The position numbers and the translations under genes are program-made. Below, in pieces: positions 39,145 to 49,849 of a stretch of DNA of 64,000 nucleotides. Position 1 is the stretch's first letter; every line of letters begins with the position of its first letter. The notes below the pieces were generated by a model. That model ran no database searches, was not told where the DNA came from, and saw only the letters and a list, made by a program, of their open reading frames with translations. Source of the stretch: Mercurialis annua (taxonomy: Eukaryota; Streptophyta; Magnoliopsida; Malpighiales; Euphorbiaceae); NCBI RefSeq assembly GCF_937616625.2, contig NC_065571.1, forward strand, positions 9,178,501-9,242,500. The letters are read 5' to 3'.

Positions 39145-42100
39145 TTAGCAGTTCTTTGGCTCCCTCTCGTATGACGGAGGCAGCGACGGACACCTTTCGT
39201 TCATATTCGGATACGGTTCGATTGTGTTATAACCCGGCAAATCCATCCGATATTTTCCTCTAATTTGACAAAATGGCTGCTTTATTTTATCTTTTTCATT
39301 GTTACACCATTTTGGTAGACGACTTGTATCGTCTTCGTAAAGCTTCACTTGATATCCATCTCGAACCTGCATAAATTTGTACATATTTAGTATATAGCTT
39401 GATCGGCTGGTTAAAGATATGTTTTATTTTTTTATGTCTAGTTTTAATTTGTATTTTTATTACACATTGTTAATTTTTAATTAAAGATGAAAATATTTTA
39501 ATAGTTAGAGAGAAAGAGAGTTAAAAGACTAACCATAAACTCAGTTGCTTGTATAGAATTGGTGATAGGATGGAAAATGCCAGCAGCCTTGTAAATTCGA
39601 ATAACATAGGCAACGCATGAAACTGATTTTCCATCGGTATATTCCCAATGGTCTAGTTCTGGAATTGCCAATATATCACTGAAATTTAATCCACGCTCTT
39701 CAGTTTCAACTAATATTCCAGGAAAATCGAGACCCTGCATCCGCGATAATTTTTATCGACCGACGAATTCAAAATATTAAAAGTAAATGTTGAAATACGA
39801 TATACGTACCTGAGTTCCAAGCCTCTTGTTCAATGCTTCATTCCATAACCTGGAAGCTGAATTAGAATTTATTGTATTCCACATTACCATAAAAGCAGCT
39901 ACCTGTGAGACATTCATAATAATACACTCAATTCTTGATATATACATATTCAATGTAATTTTTAATCGATTAATTAACGCTAATATAGCATATATAACGA
40001 GATAAGTTCATTTAACTAAACATGAAAGATTCGGAAAAAGAGTAACCCGGCTTTTAAACTTGTATCTCAGGTCAAACAAGTCATCTTTAACTATTATAGT
40101 CAAATAGATCACAAAATTTATATCTCGGGGTCAAATAAGTCACGTATGTGAGGTATATAGATTATGAGTTCCTTGACTCTGAGACACAAATTGATTAAAA
40201 AAGTTAATATTGACTGATTTGACAATGAAACACAAGTTTTGAAATTTAATTGACTAACAAAGTTAAAAATGATTTATTTGACTCCAAAACACAAATTCAA
40301 AAACTGAATTGACCCTTTGCTCTAAAGATTTTGTGAAGTATTTACATCACCAAGAAAAATGACCAACTATGTTAGTAAAATCTGTTGAAGAACTTAATGG
40401 ACAAAAATAGAATACAATATAACCATTCAGCTTATTTTCTGTCATGATTAGTCTAAATAATAATTATAATTTATTCATGTTTTTTTACTTATACTTAGAT
40501 CAATTAAGTCGACTTTACTAAAATATATACCGTTCATCACATAAATAGATATTTATTGCTAAAATTTAATTTCTCGTGATTTCAAAATTTTCACAAAACT
40601 CTTTATTTTAAAAATCAAAACCGACCACACCGCGGTTAGATGAACTTATCTCGAGTAAAAAGAATACCAGATGAGCATCGACTCGGGATGGATAGTTTTG
40701 TTTCGGAGTATCGATCCAACTAAAAATGACATTATGATATCCATAAGGATTTCCTTTAAGACTTATGGCATATTCCCAGGCTGCAGTCTCGTTAAATTTG
40801 GCTCGCACATCAGGATGTAGAGGAAGTAGTGCAATGTGTGGATTGCCCTCATCGTTGCTCTGCTCAAAATCCCACCATTCTTCCCAGGGTAGTACATCAA
40901 CTACATCTTTTCCCTGCAACTCAATAATTACGTAACGCCTTTTAGTAAGCATGGTAAAAATTCATTTGTCCTGCAAGAAATCCGTCACTAATTCATCACC
41001 AATTTATCACAAATTTAGTTTTATCGTAAAATTTATGACAATATTATTCATTTTTTTCACACTTTTGTGACGGTTGTCGACAAATTCTTCGCAATTTTAT
41101 TATAAATTTTGATAGATCACATTAGTACAATTTTACAGATTTATATATATATATATGGCAATTGCACTAAAATTAAATTTATATATTTATTTTATCTCTC
41201 TACTAAATAGATCGTAAATTGACAAATTATTTTTATCTCTTTAATTGAACCAACCAAAATAACTAAATTAACTAAACTCTTAAGATTACAAAACTTAAAT
41301 GTAGAAATTAGACGGTCAACTCAGCTAATTTACTTAAACCTATGCAAAATGGTAAATAAAAAAATTGGTGAATGCAATTAACCAAATATTTTTAAATTTG
41401 AACCGTAGCCAAACCAAAATTATTTATTAAAATAAGTATATTATTATATACTTGTGCTAAACTTTTTTTAATAAGATTATTATTGAAAATTAATTTTAAT
41501 AATTTTTATGACCAATCTCGATTAAGTTGGAACTCGATTCAACCTCATTAAGAACTCGGCTACAAATTTACCGAGCTCGAGCTTAAGTTTGAGTTGTTTA
41601 AAGCTCGAACTCGAACTCAATTAATTATACCCGAGCTCGAGTTTGAATATGCAAATACTCTGCTCATATTTGGTTACATTTCTAAATTGTGACGGTAATT
41701 TCCCTCACAAGTTCAAAAAACAGTGACGAAATTTATCTGAGATGTAAACTAGTTAATTACCGCAATTGTACGTCCTGATTCTGCAACAAACAATTTTCCT
41801 TCAGGATTTCTCAGACAAACAGCAGAATGACCCGCATAAGAACCTGTGACCCACTTCTCCAGCGACTCGAAACCGCCGGACTGTCCTCGAATTTTCGACA
41901 ATGCGAGAAAATCTCCGGACCGAATGTCGTCAGGATTGATGTTGGCGGTGACCCATGGGTGGGGTCTCTCTTCCAAGCTCACATTCATGTAATCCTTCAG
42001 GAATTGAACATTGGCCTTTTCGCCTTCATCAGAATTTTCAAACAGTTTTCTGAAATCATCTATTGCAACAACTGTATCCAACGGCCCTGATGGCAGCACA

Positions 42101-44331
42101 AATATTGAAATTCCCCTTCTTTTTACCTGATTTCATTTGACAAATATGCAATTCAAATTTTAGTTAGGATTGATGTTTTAAGAACCAGATTGGATGGTTT
42201 GATTCTTTTTTGGCTTTATTGCTTCAAAAATCATCAACTCTCGCGTGTTTTTGGTATTTAACACGAACTTTTAATTTTGACATATAAATACACGAACTAT
42301 CAATTTTTTCCATATATAACACGGGCACCGTTTTTGACATAAAACAACACCCTTTTTTTTACCTAAAATGGCAATGTTTTATACCTAAAACGACACAGTT
42401 TTTCACCTAAAACATAAACTTGGTCATATATGCAAAAAATTGATAGTTCGTGTATTTATATGCCAAAATTAAAAGTTCATGTCAAATACCAAAAACACGC
42501 GAAAGTTGGTGTTTTTTTGTGCATTTAAGCCTTCTTTTTTCAAATCAGATTTTTAGTTCAACTAGTTTGAATTGAGAAAAATCATATGAATAAGTTGAAC
42601 CATGAAAATTGACCGGTTTCTATAAGTATAATTATAGTTCATTTTTCAAAAATACAAAAGTTCATATATAAGAATTAATTATATTTTTTATAATTCTCAA
42701 TGAATATCGTGAATAGATATACTTACAAATTCATACTCAGCTTTCTCTTGCCATAGAAACTCAACTTTATGCTCTCCTTTTTTCCAATACTCATCATGAT
42801 GAATATTGAATGGAGTTGCAAATATATAAATATTTGAACAATACCACTCATACCAACGAGCCTCGCTAACCTGATATAAAAAAATAGACCGTTTAAATTT
42901 TATATGAAACCATTTATATAAAATATGGCTTAATGATTCAAATACTCCTATTTAATTTTTTAATTCTAAATAAAACCTTTAGAAAATTATTAATTTTACC
43001 TTATTTATATTTTCAACTTTTAATTATAATTATTTTTAAAGAATTTTACATATAACAGTTCATCCTTCCGCGTCTGTATCGATTTAAGTGCAACGTTTAA
43101 AATTTGGCATATAAGAGAACAATTTTTGATTTTTTGGCAGTTTACAGTCCAAAATTATTATTTAATGTCGATATTCTGGTCATTAAAAACCGCCAAAACA
43201 ACATCGTTTGGTGAAAATTAGAAACTACCAAAAAAAAAAAGTTTGACCTTATCCTGTTAATTTTGAAAGTTGTGACTAAATCGCTATAAATATGAAATAT
43301 TAAAATTTTATATATAGATAATTTTTCTAAATTTCAATTGATGTTTAGCCATATGAAAGCCACATTTTTAGATTTTTAGAGTTTCAAATTAGCTTTAATT
43401 TAATAAGGCCTAATAGTAAAAAAAACCCAAACCTTTACGACTTGTTGCAACTATATCCAAACCTTTTAATTTTTGCAATAATATCCAAATTGCATTTTTT
43501 GTAGCAATAATAGTCAAATTAATGGCTAAACTTGTTGTTTTCAATTAAGATATTAGGCTATTATTATGTTTGATGTATAATAATATAGTAAAAGTCCCAA
43601 AACAATGGCAAAAAATTCAAAAAAATTCACATACAAAGTGCAATTTGGATATTATTGCAACAAAATAATGCAAATTGGATATTATTGCAAAAATTAAAAG
43701 GTTTGGATATAATTGTAACAAGTCGTAAAGGTTTAGGTTTTTTTGCCATTAAGCCATTTAATAAATGTATCAGCAAATAAATAAAAACAAATTTCATCCG
43801 TGACATCGCTTTTAGGTGGCGGAAATCCACGTTCTTTTCAATTAAATTTAAAAGTGAACGTCTCAAAGTTGAAAATGCAAAATATATTAAAATCAGTGTT
43901 TCTAAAAATCTGGTTAGAATTAACTGCACACACAAAAATCTAGTTATTTTTAAGTCATTGTACATATATATACATATATAAAACCAAAAAAAAAAGAACA
44001 TAAAACAAAAGTTGTCTATACATACATGGATATGGAGGGTTCCACCACCATATTTACCGCGGTTATTAAATTCCAAAGTAGCGTGGTTGTTTCGGAAGCA
44101 AGAAGCCTCCCATGTAAGGGTATCCTTTCGAGCAGAGACATGCCCTACAAACCCTGGCAAAATCTCGTCAATACGGTTCATATCATTTGGAAATTTCATT
44201 TCCAGCAATGACTCAAACATTTTCCTACTGATCTGATCATCATCAGCAGCTAATCTTGCTGCTTTAGTATCCAAAATCAAGAAGAAGAAGAAGATAGAAA
44301 TGGTGAGGAGTAATTTTGAAAATGGCGCCAT
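39145..44331 (-). CDS. Secreted protein of unknown function, tandem copy 2
   Basis: Seven exons on the minus strand: 44331-44026, 42870-42727, 42126-41761, 40913-40668, 39902-39810, 39734-39534 and 39366-39145. They give 525 residues in phase 0 throughout. Exons 3 to 6 have exactly the lengths of copy 1 (366, 246, 93, 201 bp), so the genes are a clear tandem duplication. The signal peptide is MAPFSKLLLTISIFFFFLIL; an in-frame ATG 14 codons upstream (44373) would bury it, so I prefer 44331. The candidate catalytic pattern is kept: SGDFLA, YAGHSAVCL, VAESG, GNPYGYHN and GKSVSCVAYV. Divergence from copy 1 is substantial in exons 1 and 2 and low in exon 4. Introns 1 and 2 carry Mutator-type MITEs and intron 4 a foldback. 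A copia element lies about 600 bp upstream of the start. Both copies look intact. Confidence 0.87.
40030..40325. repeat. Foldback element in intron 4 of copy 2
   Basis: Repeated GTCAAA(C/T)AAGTCA and its complement TGA(T/C)TTATTTGAC-type blocks form an imperfect inverted repeat across ~295 bp. AAAGATT occurs on both outer flanks (40025-40031, 40324-40330) and may be a target duplication. Confidence 0.45.
42212..42531. mobile_element. Mutator-type MITE in intron 2 of copy 2
   Basis: A 320-bp foldback with ends GGCTTTATTGCTTCAAAAAT and (reverse complement) GGCTTAAATGCACAAAAAAA. It is flanked by a perfect 9-bp duplication TTCTTTTTT (42203-42211 and 42532-42540). The inner arms stay complementary for about 100 bp (CGCGTGTTTTTGGTATTTAA and its partner). 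A 9-bp duplication is the Mutator/MULE signature. Non-coding. Confidence 0.8.
43407..43755. mobile_element. Mutator-type MITE in intron 1 of copy 2
   Basis: A 349-bp foldback with ends GGCCTAATAGTAAAAAAAAC and (reverse complement) GGCTTAATGGCAAAAAAACC. It is flanked by a perfect 9-bp duplication ATTTAATAA (43398-43406 and 43756-43764). Long complementary arms contain TTTGGATATTATTGCA. Its ends resemble those of the element at 42212-42531. Confidence 0.83.
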
Positions 44332-44395
44332 GTTATAGAAATGGTTTGGTGGGAGTGGGAGTGAAGAACTCATACCCTCCTTCCTTCCTTATATA

Positions 44396-44897
44396 TAGGA
44401 GTGAGCTCGGTTCGGTTTCATATGTAGATTTTCAAAATCGAAGCAAACTACTCTTATAAAATTCAAAATTAAATTTTATTTGTTTGGTGACGGTTATTTC
44501 GGGTCTGTAAACTGAAATTTTAATTTGATATAATTTAATTTAAACCGAGAATATGAATTTTTAATTTAGCATCATTAGAATTATGTTTATATATTGTTAC
44601 TAAATATAATATTTATTAGTGGTGATTTAACATCGGTTTGTAATAAAAGCGCTAATGGGTAATTGATTTAGTAATATATATAAAAACAGAAAAGGTCACA
44701 ATTTGGTTTTTTAGTTCGGTTAGATTTGATTTTTTGGGTTCGATTTGGTTCATCAAGGTCTAAAATCTAATTATAATCAAAAACCGCACTTCTTAAAATT
44801 CTAAACCAAATAGAAGTATGTAAGCTACTTTAACCGATCCATTTTCAATTTTGGTACGATTTAATTATGTTGTTTGGTTCGATTTTTTACTCACCTC
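44396..44897. repeat. ~500-bp dispersed element with GGTTCGGTT ends
   Basis: Begins GGAGTGAGCTCGGTTCGGTT and ends GGTTCGATTTTTTACTCACC, an imperfect terminal inverted repeat. The internal TAGTGGTGATTTAACATC block and the right half match the interrupted copy at 51058-52205. Non-coding, class unknown. Confidence 0.6.
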
Positions 44898-44931
44898 TAC
44901 ATATATAAACTCTTTATGTCTTCACCGATAA

Positions 44932-45197
44932 TATTAGAATTTGAAATTAAGATAAAGAGATTTTCATTAAGTTAATAATTGTGATTACATTCTTCTTTAT
45001 ATAGAGAAGAAGATTGACACTTGTCCTATTGCTATTTGCTCTTTACACAACGGCTAAATTGCCTAGAGCTGATAACAGACTCTGCAACTAACTTACTGAC
45101 TGTTTCTGTAACAAACTAACTGCATGGCTAAATATCCTATTTAGTCCTCTAACTTATTAATTTGATAAAGAATTAAATCTGCTTTCTATATTTAACA
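44932..45197 (-). repeat. 3' LTR of the copia element
   Basis: 266 bp, starting (minus strand) TGTTAAATATAGAAAGCAG and ending TCTAATA. Differs from the 5' LTR at four sites. Confidence 0.93.
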
Positions 45198-45208
45198 TCC
45201 CCCCTCAA
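45198..45208 (-). other. Polypurine tract of the copia element
   Basis: Minus-strand TTGAGGGGGGA directly precedes the 3' LTR and is the plus-strand priming site. The pol stop codon (45205-45207) overlaps it. Confidence 0.88.
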
Positions 45209-48200
45209 GCTGGACTGTATAAACTTTGTACACCAAGCTTGCTAAGAAAACTGAGAAATGTTGCTGGAGGTAATGGCTTTGTGAAAAAATCAGCCAACTG
45301 ATTTTCAGAACTAACAAGAAAAAGATGCAGCAGTCCAGATTGGATTTTCTGTCGAACTATGTGACAATCTATCTCTATATGTTTTGTCCTCTCATGGAAA
45401 ACTGGATTGTGAGCCAAGTAGCATGCAGCTTGATTATCACAGTAGACATTTGCTGGAAGATGATCATTAACTTGTAGTTCTTGAAGTAAGAATGAAATCC
45501 ACTGAATTTCACAAGTTACATTTGCCAAAGCCCTATACTCTGCCTCTGAGCTTGACTTTGAAACTGTGACTTGCTTTTTTGTTTTCCATGATATGAGTGA
45601 TTGACCAAGAAATACACAGAAACCAGAAATGGATCTTCTTGTTTCTGGACATGTTGCCCAGTCAGAGTCTGAAAAGGCCTTGATCTTTATTTGATTATCT
45701 GCTGAAAAGAACAATCCTTGTCCTGGAGACTTTTTGAGATATCTCAGAACTCTTCCTATTGTAGAATAATGGACCTCAGTTGGACAATCAAGAAATTGAG
45801 ATAATTGTTGAATTGAGTATGCTATGTCTGGCCTTGTACTGCATAGATATATCAACTTGCCAACCAATCTCCTGTAAGCCTTAATATCTGGATATAATGG
45901 TCCATCATTCTTGACTAGTTTTGTAGAAGGAATCATAGGTGTTGAAGCTGGTTTTGAACCTAAGTAACCTGTTTCTGTTAATAAATCCAGGACATACTTC
46001 TTCTGACATAAATTTATTCCAGCTTTGGATCTTGCTACTTCAAGTCCAAGAAAAAACTTCAAAGCACCTAAATCTTTAATCTTGAACTCTTTATGTAGAT
46101 AATCTTTAACTGATTTGATTTCCTGTGTATCATTCCCAGAAAGTATGACATCATTTACATATACCAATAAAGCTGTGAACTTATCTGCTTTTCTCTTTGT
46201 GAACAAAGATGTATCTGATGTTGCTTGCTTGTAACCTTGAGATATTAGAGCTTCTGTCAGCTTTACATTCCATTGTCTACTGGCTTGTTTAAGCCCATAT
46301 AATGACTTATTTAACCTGCAAACAGTGTTAGTGTTCTGACCAGAAAGTCCCAAAGGAATATCCATATAAACCTCTTCATTTAAATCTCCATGTAAAAAGG
46401 CATTATTAATGTCTAGTTGCTGCAATATCCAGTTATTAGAAGCAGCTATAGCCAACAGAACTCTAATTGTGGTCATTTTTGCCACAGGAGAAAAAGTTTC
46501 AACATAATCTATCCCATTTTGTTGAGTATATCCCTTAGCTACCAAACGAGCCTTGTGCCTTTCCAAGGTTCCATCACTATGATATTTGGTCTTAAATACC
46601 CATTTACACCCTATAGGCACTTTACCTACTGGTAACTCAGTTAATGTCCATGTATTGGTTGCTTGTAAAGCTTCTAATTCTTTATTCATAGCTTCTTTCC
46701 AGCATTGCTGTTTTATAGCCTCATTATAAGTTTTTGGTTCTTTATTTAAATCTACTATACTAGAAAAAACTTTATGATTACCAGATAACCTATCATATGA
46801 AAAAACTTTATGCAAGTGATGAGGAGTAGATTTAGATATTGAACAAACATAATCTTTTAGAAATCCTGGTCTATGTACTACTCTAGTAGATTTCCTATTT
46901 ATACTTGGCACTACTGTATCATCAGGTATATGTGAAATATCATGTTCATTATCAACTAAAACTTGTTGATTATCTAAAGTCTGTGAGCTATGTGCATTTA
47001 TGTCAAAATCTATCATTATATCCTTATTAACCACATTAGGTAGAACACATAAACTAGAATCAAAAGTTGATGATAAAACAGGATCCTTAAATGGAAATAA
47101 ATGTTCATAGAACCTAACATCCCTAGAAAGAAAGACCTGTTTTTCTTGAATATTATATAATCTATAACCCTTTGTATGTTCTGAAAATCCTAAAAAAACA
47201 CACTGAGTTGCCCTTGGTGTAAATTTACTTTTGTTATGTGCTACTGTTGAAGCATAAGCCAAACAACCAAAGACTCTTAAATCTGCAAACACAGGCTTTC
47301 TATTATACAAAATTTCATAAGGAGTTTTATTATCAATAACAGGAGATGGTACTCTATTAATCAAAAAAACAGAATGATGCACACAATCAGATCAAAAACT
47401 AACTGGTAAAGCAGACTGAAATTTCAATGCTCTAGCTACATTCAAAATATGTTGATGTTTTCTCTCAACTATAGAATTTTGTTGAGGAGTATATACACAT
47501 GTTGTTTGATGTATGATACCTTTAGATTTATAAAATTCATTCATATTAAATTCAAGTCCATTATCAGTTCTAATAACTTTTACTTTTGCAATAAACTGTG
47601 TCTCAACAAAATTATAAAAACCAACTATTATGCCTCTTGCTTCAGATTTAGATTTCATTAAAAACAACCAAGTAAATCTGCTTTTATCATCTACTATAGT
47701 TAGAAAATATTTATGTCCATGCATAGAATGAAACCTAGCTGGTCCCCAAATATCAATATGTAATAAATCAAAAACTTTATCAGACACAGAATTACTTAAA
47801 GAAAAAGAATTTCTCTTTTGCTTGGCTAAATGACATGTCTTACAATGTTTACTATTAGGAATTTTAATATTTGAATCCATAGAATGTAAAACTTGCAAAC
47901 TTGAACTAGCTGGATGCCCTAATCTGTAATTCCACAAACTATCAAAATCTACTTTATCAACTAAACAATGCACATCTTTATCTATCAAACATTCTGCAGT
48001 TTTTCCAACTAAACAATCATCAGTATTTTCAGTCTCATTTCCAGTAATATTTGCAGTATTATTTGACTCATTTGCAGGCTGACTCATAAAACTCTTATCT
48101 TGATTTATATTTCTATCATATTGATAGTTGTCAGCTTCATATTGACCACTTCCTTCAATGCCATAATCTTCATAACCAGTATTCTGATCAAAATTATAGC

Positions 48201-48348
48201 CAGCTTCTTGTTCATTTGTCATTATTAATTCTCCCACTTGATTGACATAAGTTTGAGACTTATACTTAGGCCTATATCCAGGTGGATAACCATGTTTCTT
48301 GAAACATATGTCAATGGTATGTCCAGAAATACCACAATGACTACACAA
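45205..48348 (-). pseudogene. copia pol region (zinc knuckle, integrase, RT, RNase H), broken
   Basis: Minus-strand frame with one internal TGA at 47394-47392. From the left of the protein: a CCHC-like knuckle ([14 protein letters not shown]), a linker, GAG-pre-integrase (LWNYRLGHP), and an integrase core with its Asp-Asp-Glu set visible ([26 protein letters not shown]). The reverse transcriptase follows (KWVFKTKYHSDGTLERHKARL, then YGLKQASRQWN), then RNase H (SDSDWATC, SSSEAEYRAL, TKHIEID). Two points are odd. Between the knuckle and LWNYRLGHP there is no D-S/T-G protease motif. The RT active-site box reads YVND, with AAT at 46155-46153 where the family has an Asp codon. The TGA sits where the family normally has Trp. 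Confidence 0.92.
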
Positions 48349-49238
48349 AGGCTTTCCATTATTAGGAATAGGATAAACTTCTTTTGTCCCCCCTGAGGCC
48401 TATAACTATTCTGACTTGCATCATTTGTCATTGGAGGTCTAAAAGATCTATTGTTATACATCCTATTATTATTATAAGGTTGTCTGTTAAAAGAAGAAGT
48501 TCCCTGTGCAGCAAAAACATGAGGATCCACAATCTGTGACATACTAATACTTCCACCTAACTCTCTTTCATGTTGCAAAGCCATAGAAAAAACCTTATTA
48601 ATCTTTGGTAAAGGTTCTCTCATCAAAACTTGTGTTCTGATAACTGAAAAACCATCATTCAAACCCTTCAGAAATCTAATTATACAATCTGCTTCTTGAT
48701 AATCCTTTACTAGAGATAAAGCATTACAATGGCATTGAGGAATACAAATACACATAGGTAACATCCTGAGATTAGTTAATTCATCCCAAAGCATCTTAAG
48801 ATGTGTGAAATAGTCAGTAACAATCAAGTTATTTTGCTTAAAAGCATATATTTTTTCCTGTAGATCAGATATTCTAGTAACATTTCCTTGTGAGAATTTA
48901 TCATGCAAATCCTTCCAAACATCTAAAGCATTGTCTATCCATAAAACACTTTGAGCAATAGAAGAGGTTAAAGACCTCAAGATCCAAGAAAGTACCATAG
49001 TGTTACAACGCTCCCAGAATGGATAAACTGGATCAATCTTTGATGGCACTGAAATGCTTCCATCCACAAACTTCAATTTGTTCTTTGACAGCAAGCACAT
49101 ACGCATAGATCTTGCCCATGAATGATAATTTTGTCCATTCATTACTGAAGAAACCAATACTAAAGAAGGATTTTCATTAGGATGCAAATAAAAAGGACTT
49201 GAAGGCATTTCATACTCTGAAAATTGATTAGAAGCCAT
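48225..49238 (-). pseudogene. copia gag region
   Basis: The minus-strand frame starts at ATG 49238 (MASNQFSEYE; an earlier ATG at 49247 is possible). It shows a copia-type gag: YLHPNENPSLVLVSSVMNGQNYHSW, then the UBN2-like block (WKDLHDKFSQGN, ISDLQEKIYAFKQ, FLKGLNDGF). Around 48370-48390 the reading frame that continues into the zinc knuckle is shifted relative to gag. The ORF's last ~45 codons are therefore out-of-frame translation. Confidence 0.88.
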
Positions 49239-49252
49239 TAAAACCAATAAAG

Positions 49253-49425
49253 AATCTGTTAAATGAGAACAGATTATGATGAACCGTAAAGAAAATGTGA
49301 AATCTGTTAAATGAGAACAGATTATGATGAATAAGAACTAAAGAAGAAGTAAATGAATGATCTGTTAAGTAAGAACAGATTATCAAGAAATAGAATGAGT
49401 AAATCTGTTAAGTATGAACAGATTT
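49253..49425. repeat. Four short hairpin repeats in the copia 5' leader
   Basis: Four copies of AATCTGTT-N7-AACAGATT-type inverted repeats at 49253-49275, 49301-49323, 49360-49380 and 49401-49425, all with 7-nt loops of the form AA(A/G)T(G/A)(A/T)G. They lie between the primer-binding site and gag, where retroelement packaging and translation signals usually sit. The function is inferred only from position. Confidence 0.75.
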
Positions 49426-49566
49426 TTAAAGAAAGATCAAGAATTAAAAACAAAACTTGCTGTTTGCTTAGAAAGAAAAAATTTAGTACGAATTTTCTCA
49501 GGAAAATAAGAATCAAAATTTCTCAGAAATTGAAAAGAAAGAACAGAGATTAGAAGCGTGATTTTA

Positions 49567-49578
49567 GCTTTGATACCA
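49567..49578 (-). other. Primer-binding site (initiator tRNA-Met)
   Basis: Minus-strand TGGTATCAAAGC begins immediately after the 5' LTR. It matches the plant iMet PBS TGGTATCAGAGC except at one base. Confidence 0.9.
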
Positions 49579-49844
49579 TATTAGAATTTGAGATTAAGAT
49601 AAAGAGATTTTCATTAAGTTAATAATTGTGATTACATTCTTCTTTATATAGAGAAGAAGATTGACACTTGTCCTATTGCTATTTGCTCTTTACACAACGG
49701 CTAAATTGCTTAGAGCTGATAACAGACTCTGCAACTAACTTACTGACTGTTTCTGTAACAAACTAACTGCCTGGCTAAATATCCTATTTAGTCCTCTAAC
49801 TTATTAATTTGATAAAGAATTAAATTTGCTTTCTATATTTAACA
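49579..49844 (-). repeat. 5' LTR of the copia element
   Basis: 266 bp, collinear with 44932-45197. The 5-bp duplication GATAA follows at 49845-49849. Confidence 0.93.
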
Positions 49845-49849
49845 GATAA

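Larger units (their letters stand above)
44932..49844 (-). mobile_element. Ty1/copia LTR retrotransposon, 4.9 kb, defective
   Basis: A complete LTR structure read on the minus strand: two 266-bp LTRs (44932-45197 and 49579-49844) and a 5-bp target duplication GATAA (44927-44931, 49845-49849). A primer-binding site for initiator tRNA-Met and a polypurine tract are also present. Domain order gag, integrase, reverse transcriptase, RNase H marks it as copia (Pseudoviridae-type). The LTRs differ at four positions that I can count (about 1.5%), so the insertion is fairly young. Coding capacity is broken: a frameshift after gag, an in-frame TGA in the integrase C-terminal part, no recognisable aspartic protease and Asn in the YVDD box. 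Such a copy could move only with proteins supplied by another element. Confidence 0.95.

Noticed and set aside
43627..44373. 248-codon ORF covering exon 1 of copy 2 and part of intron 1
   Set aside because: After 44026 it runs through the intron and into a MITE; the GTATGT donor at 44025 and the exon 2 match show splicing instead.
49253..49425. Regularly spaced short palindromes that could be mistaken for a CRISPR array
   Set aside because: Plant nuclear context, irregular spacing, and they lie in a retrotransposon leader.
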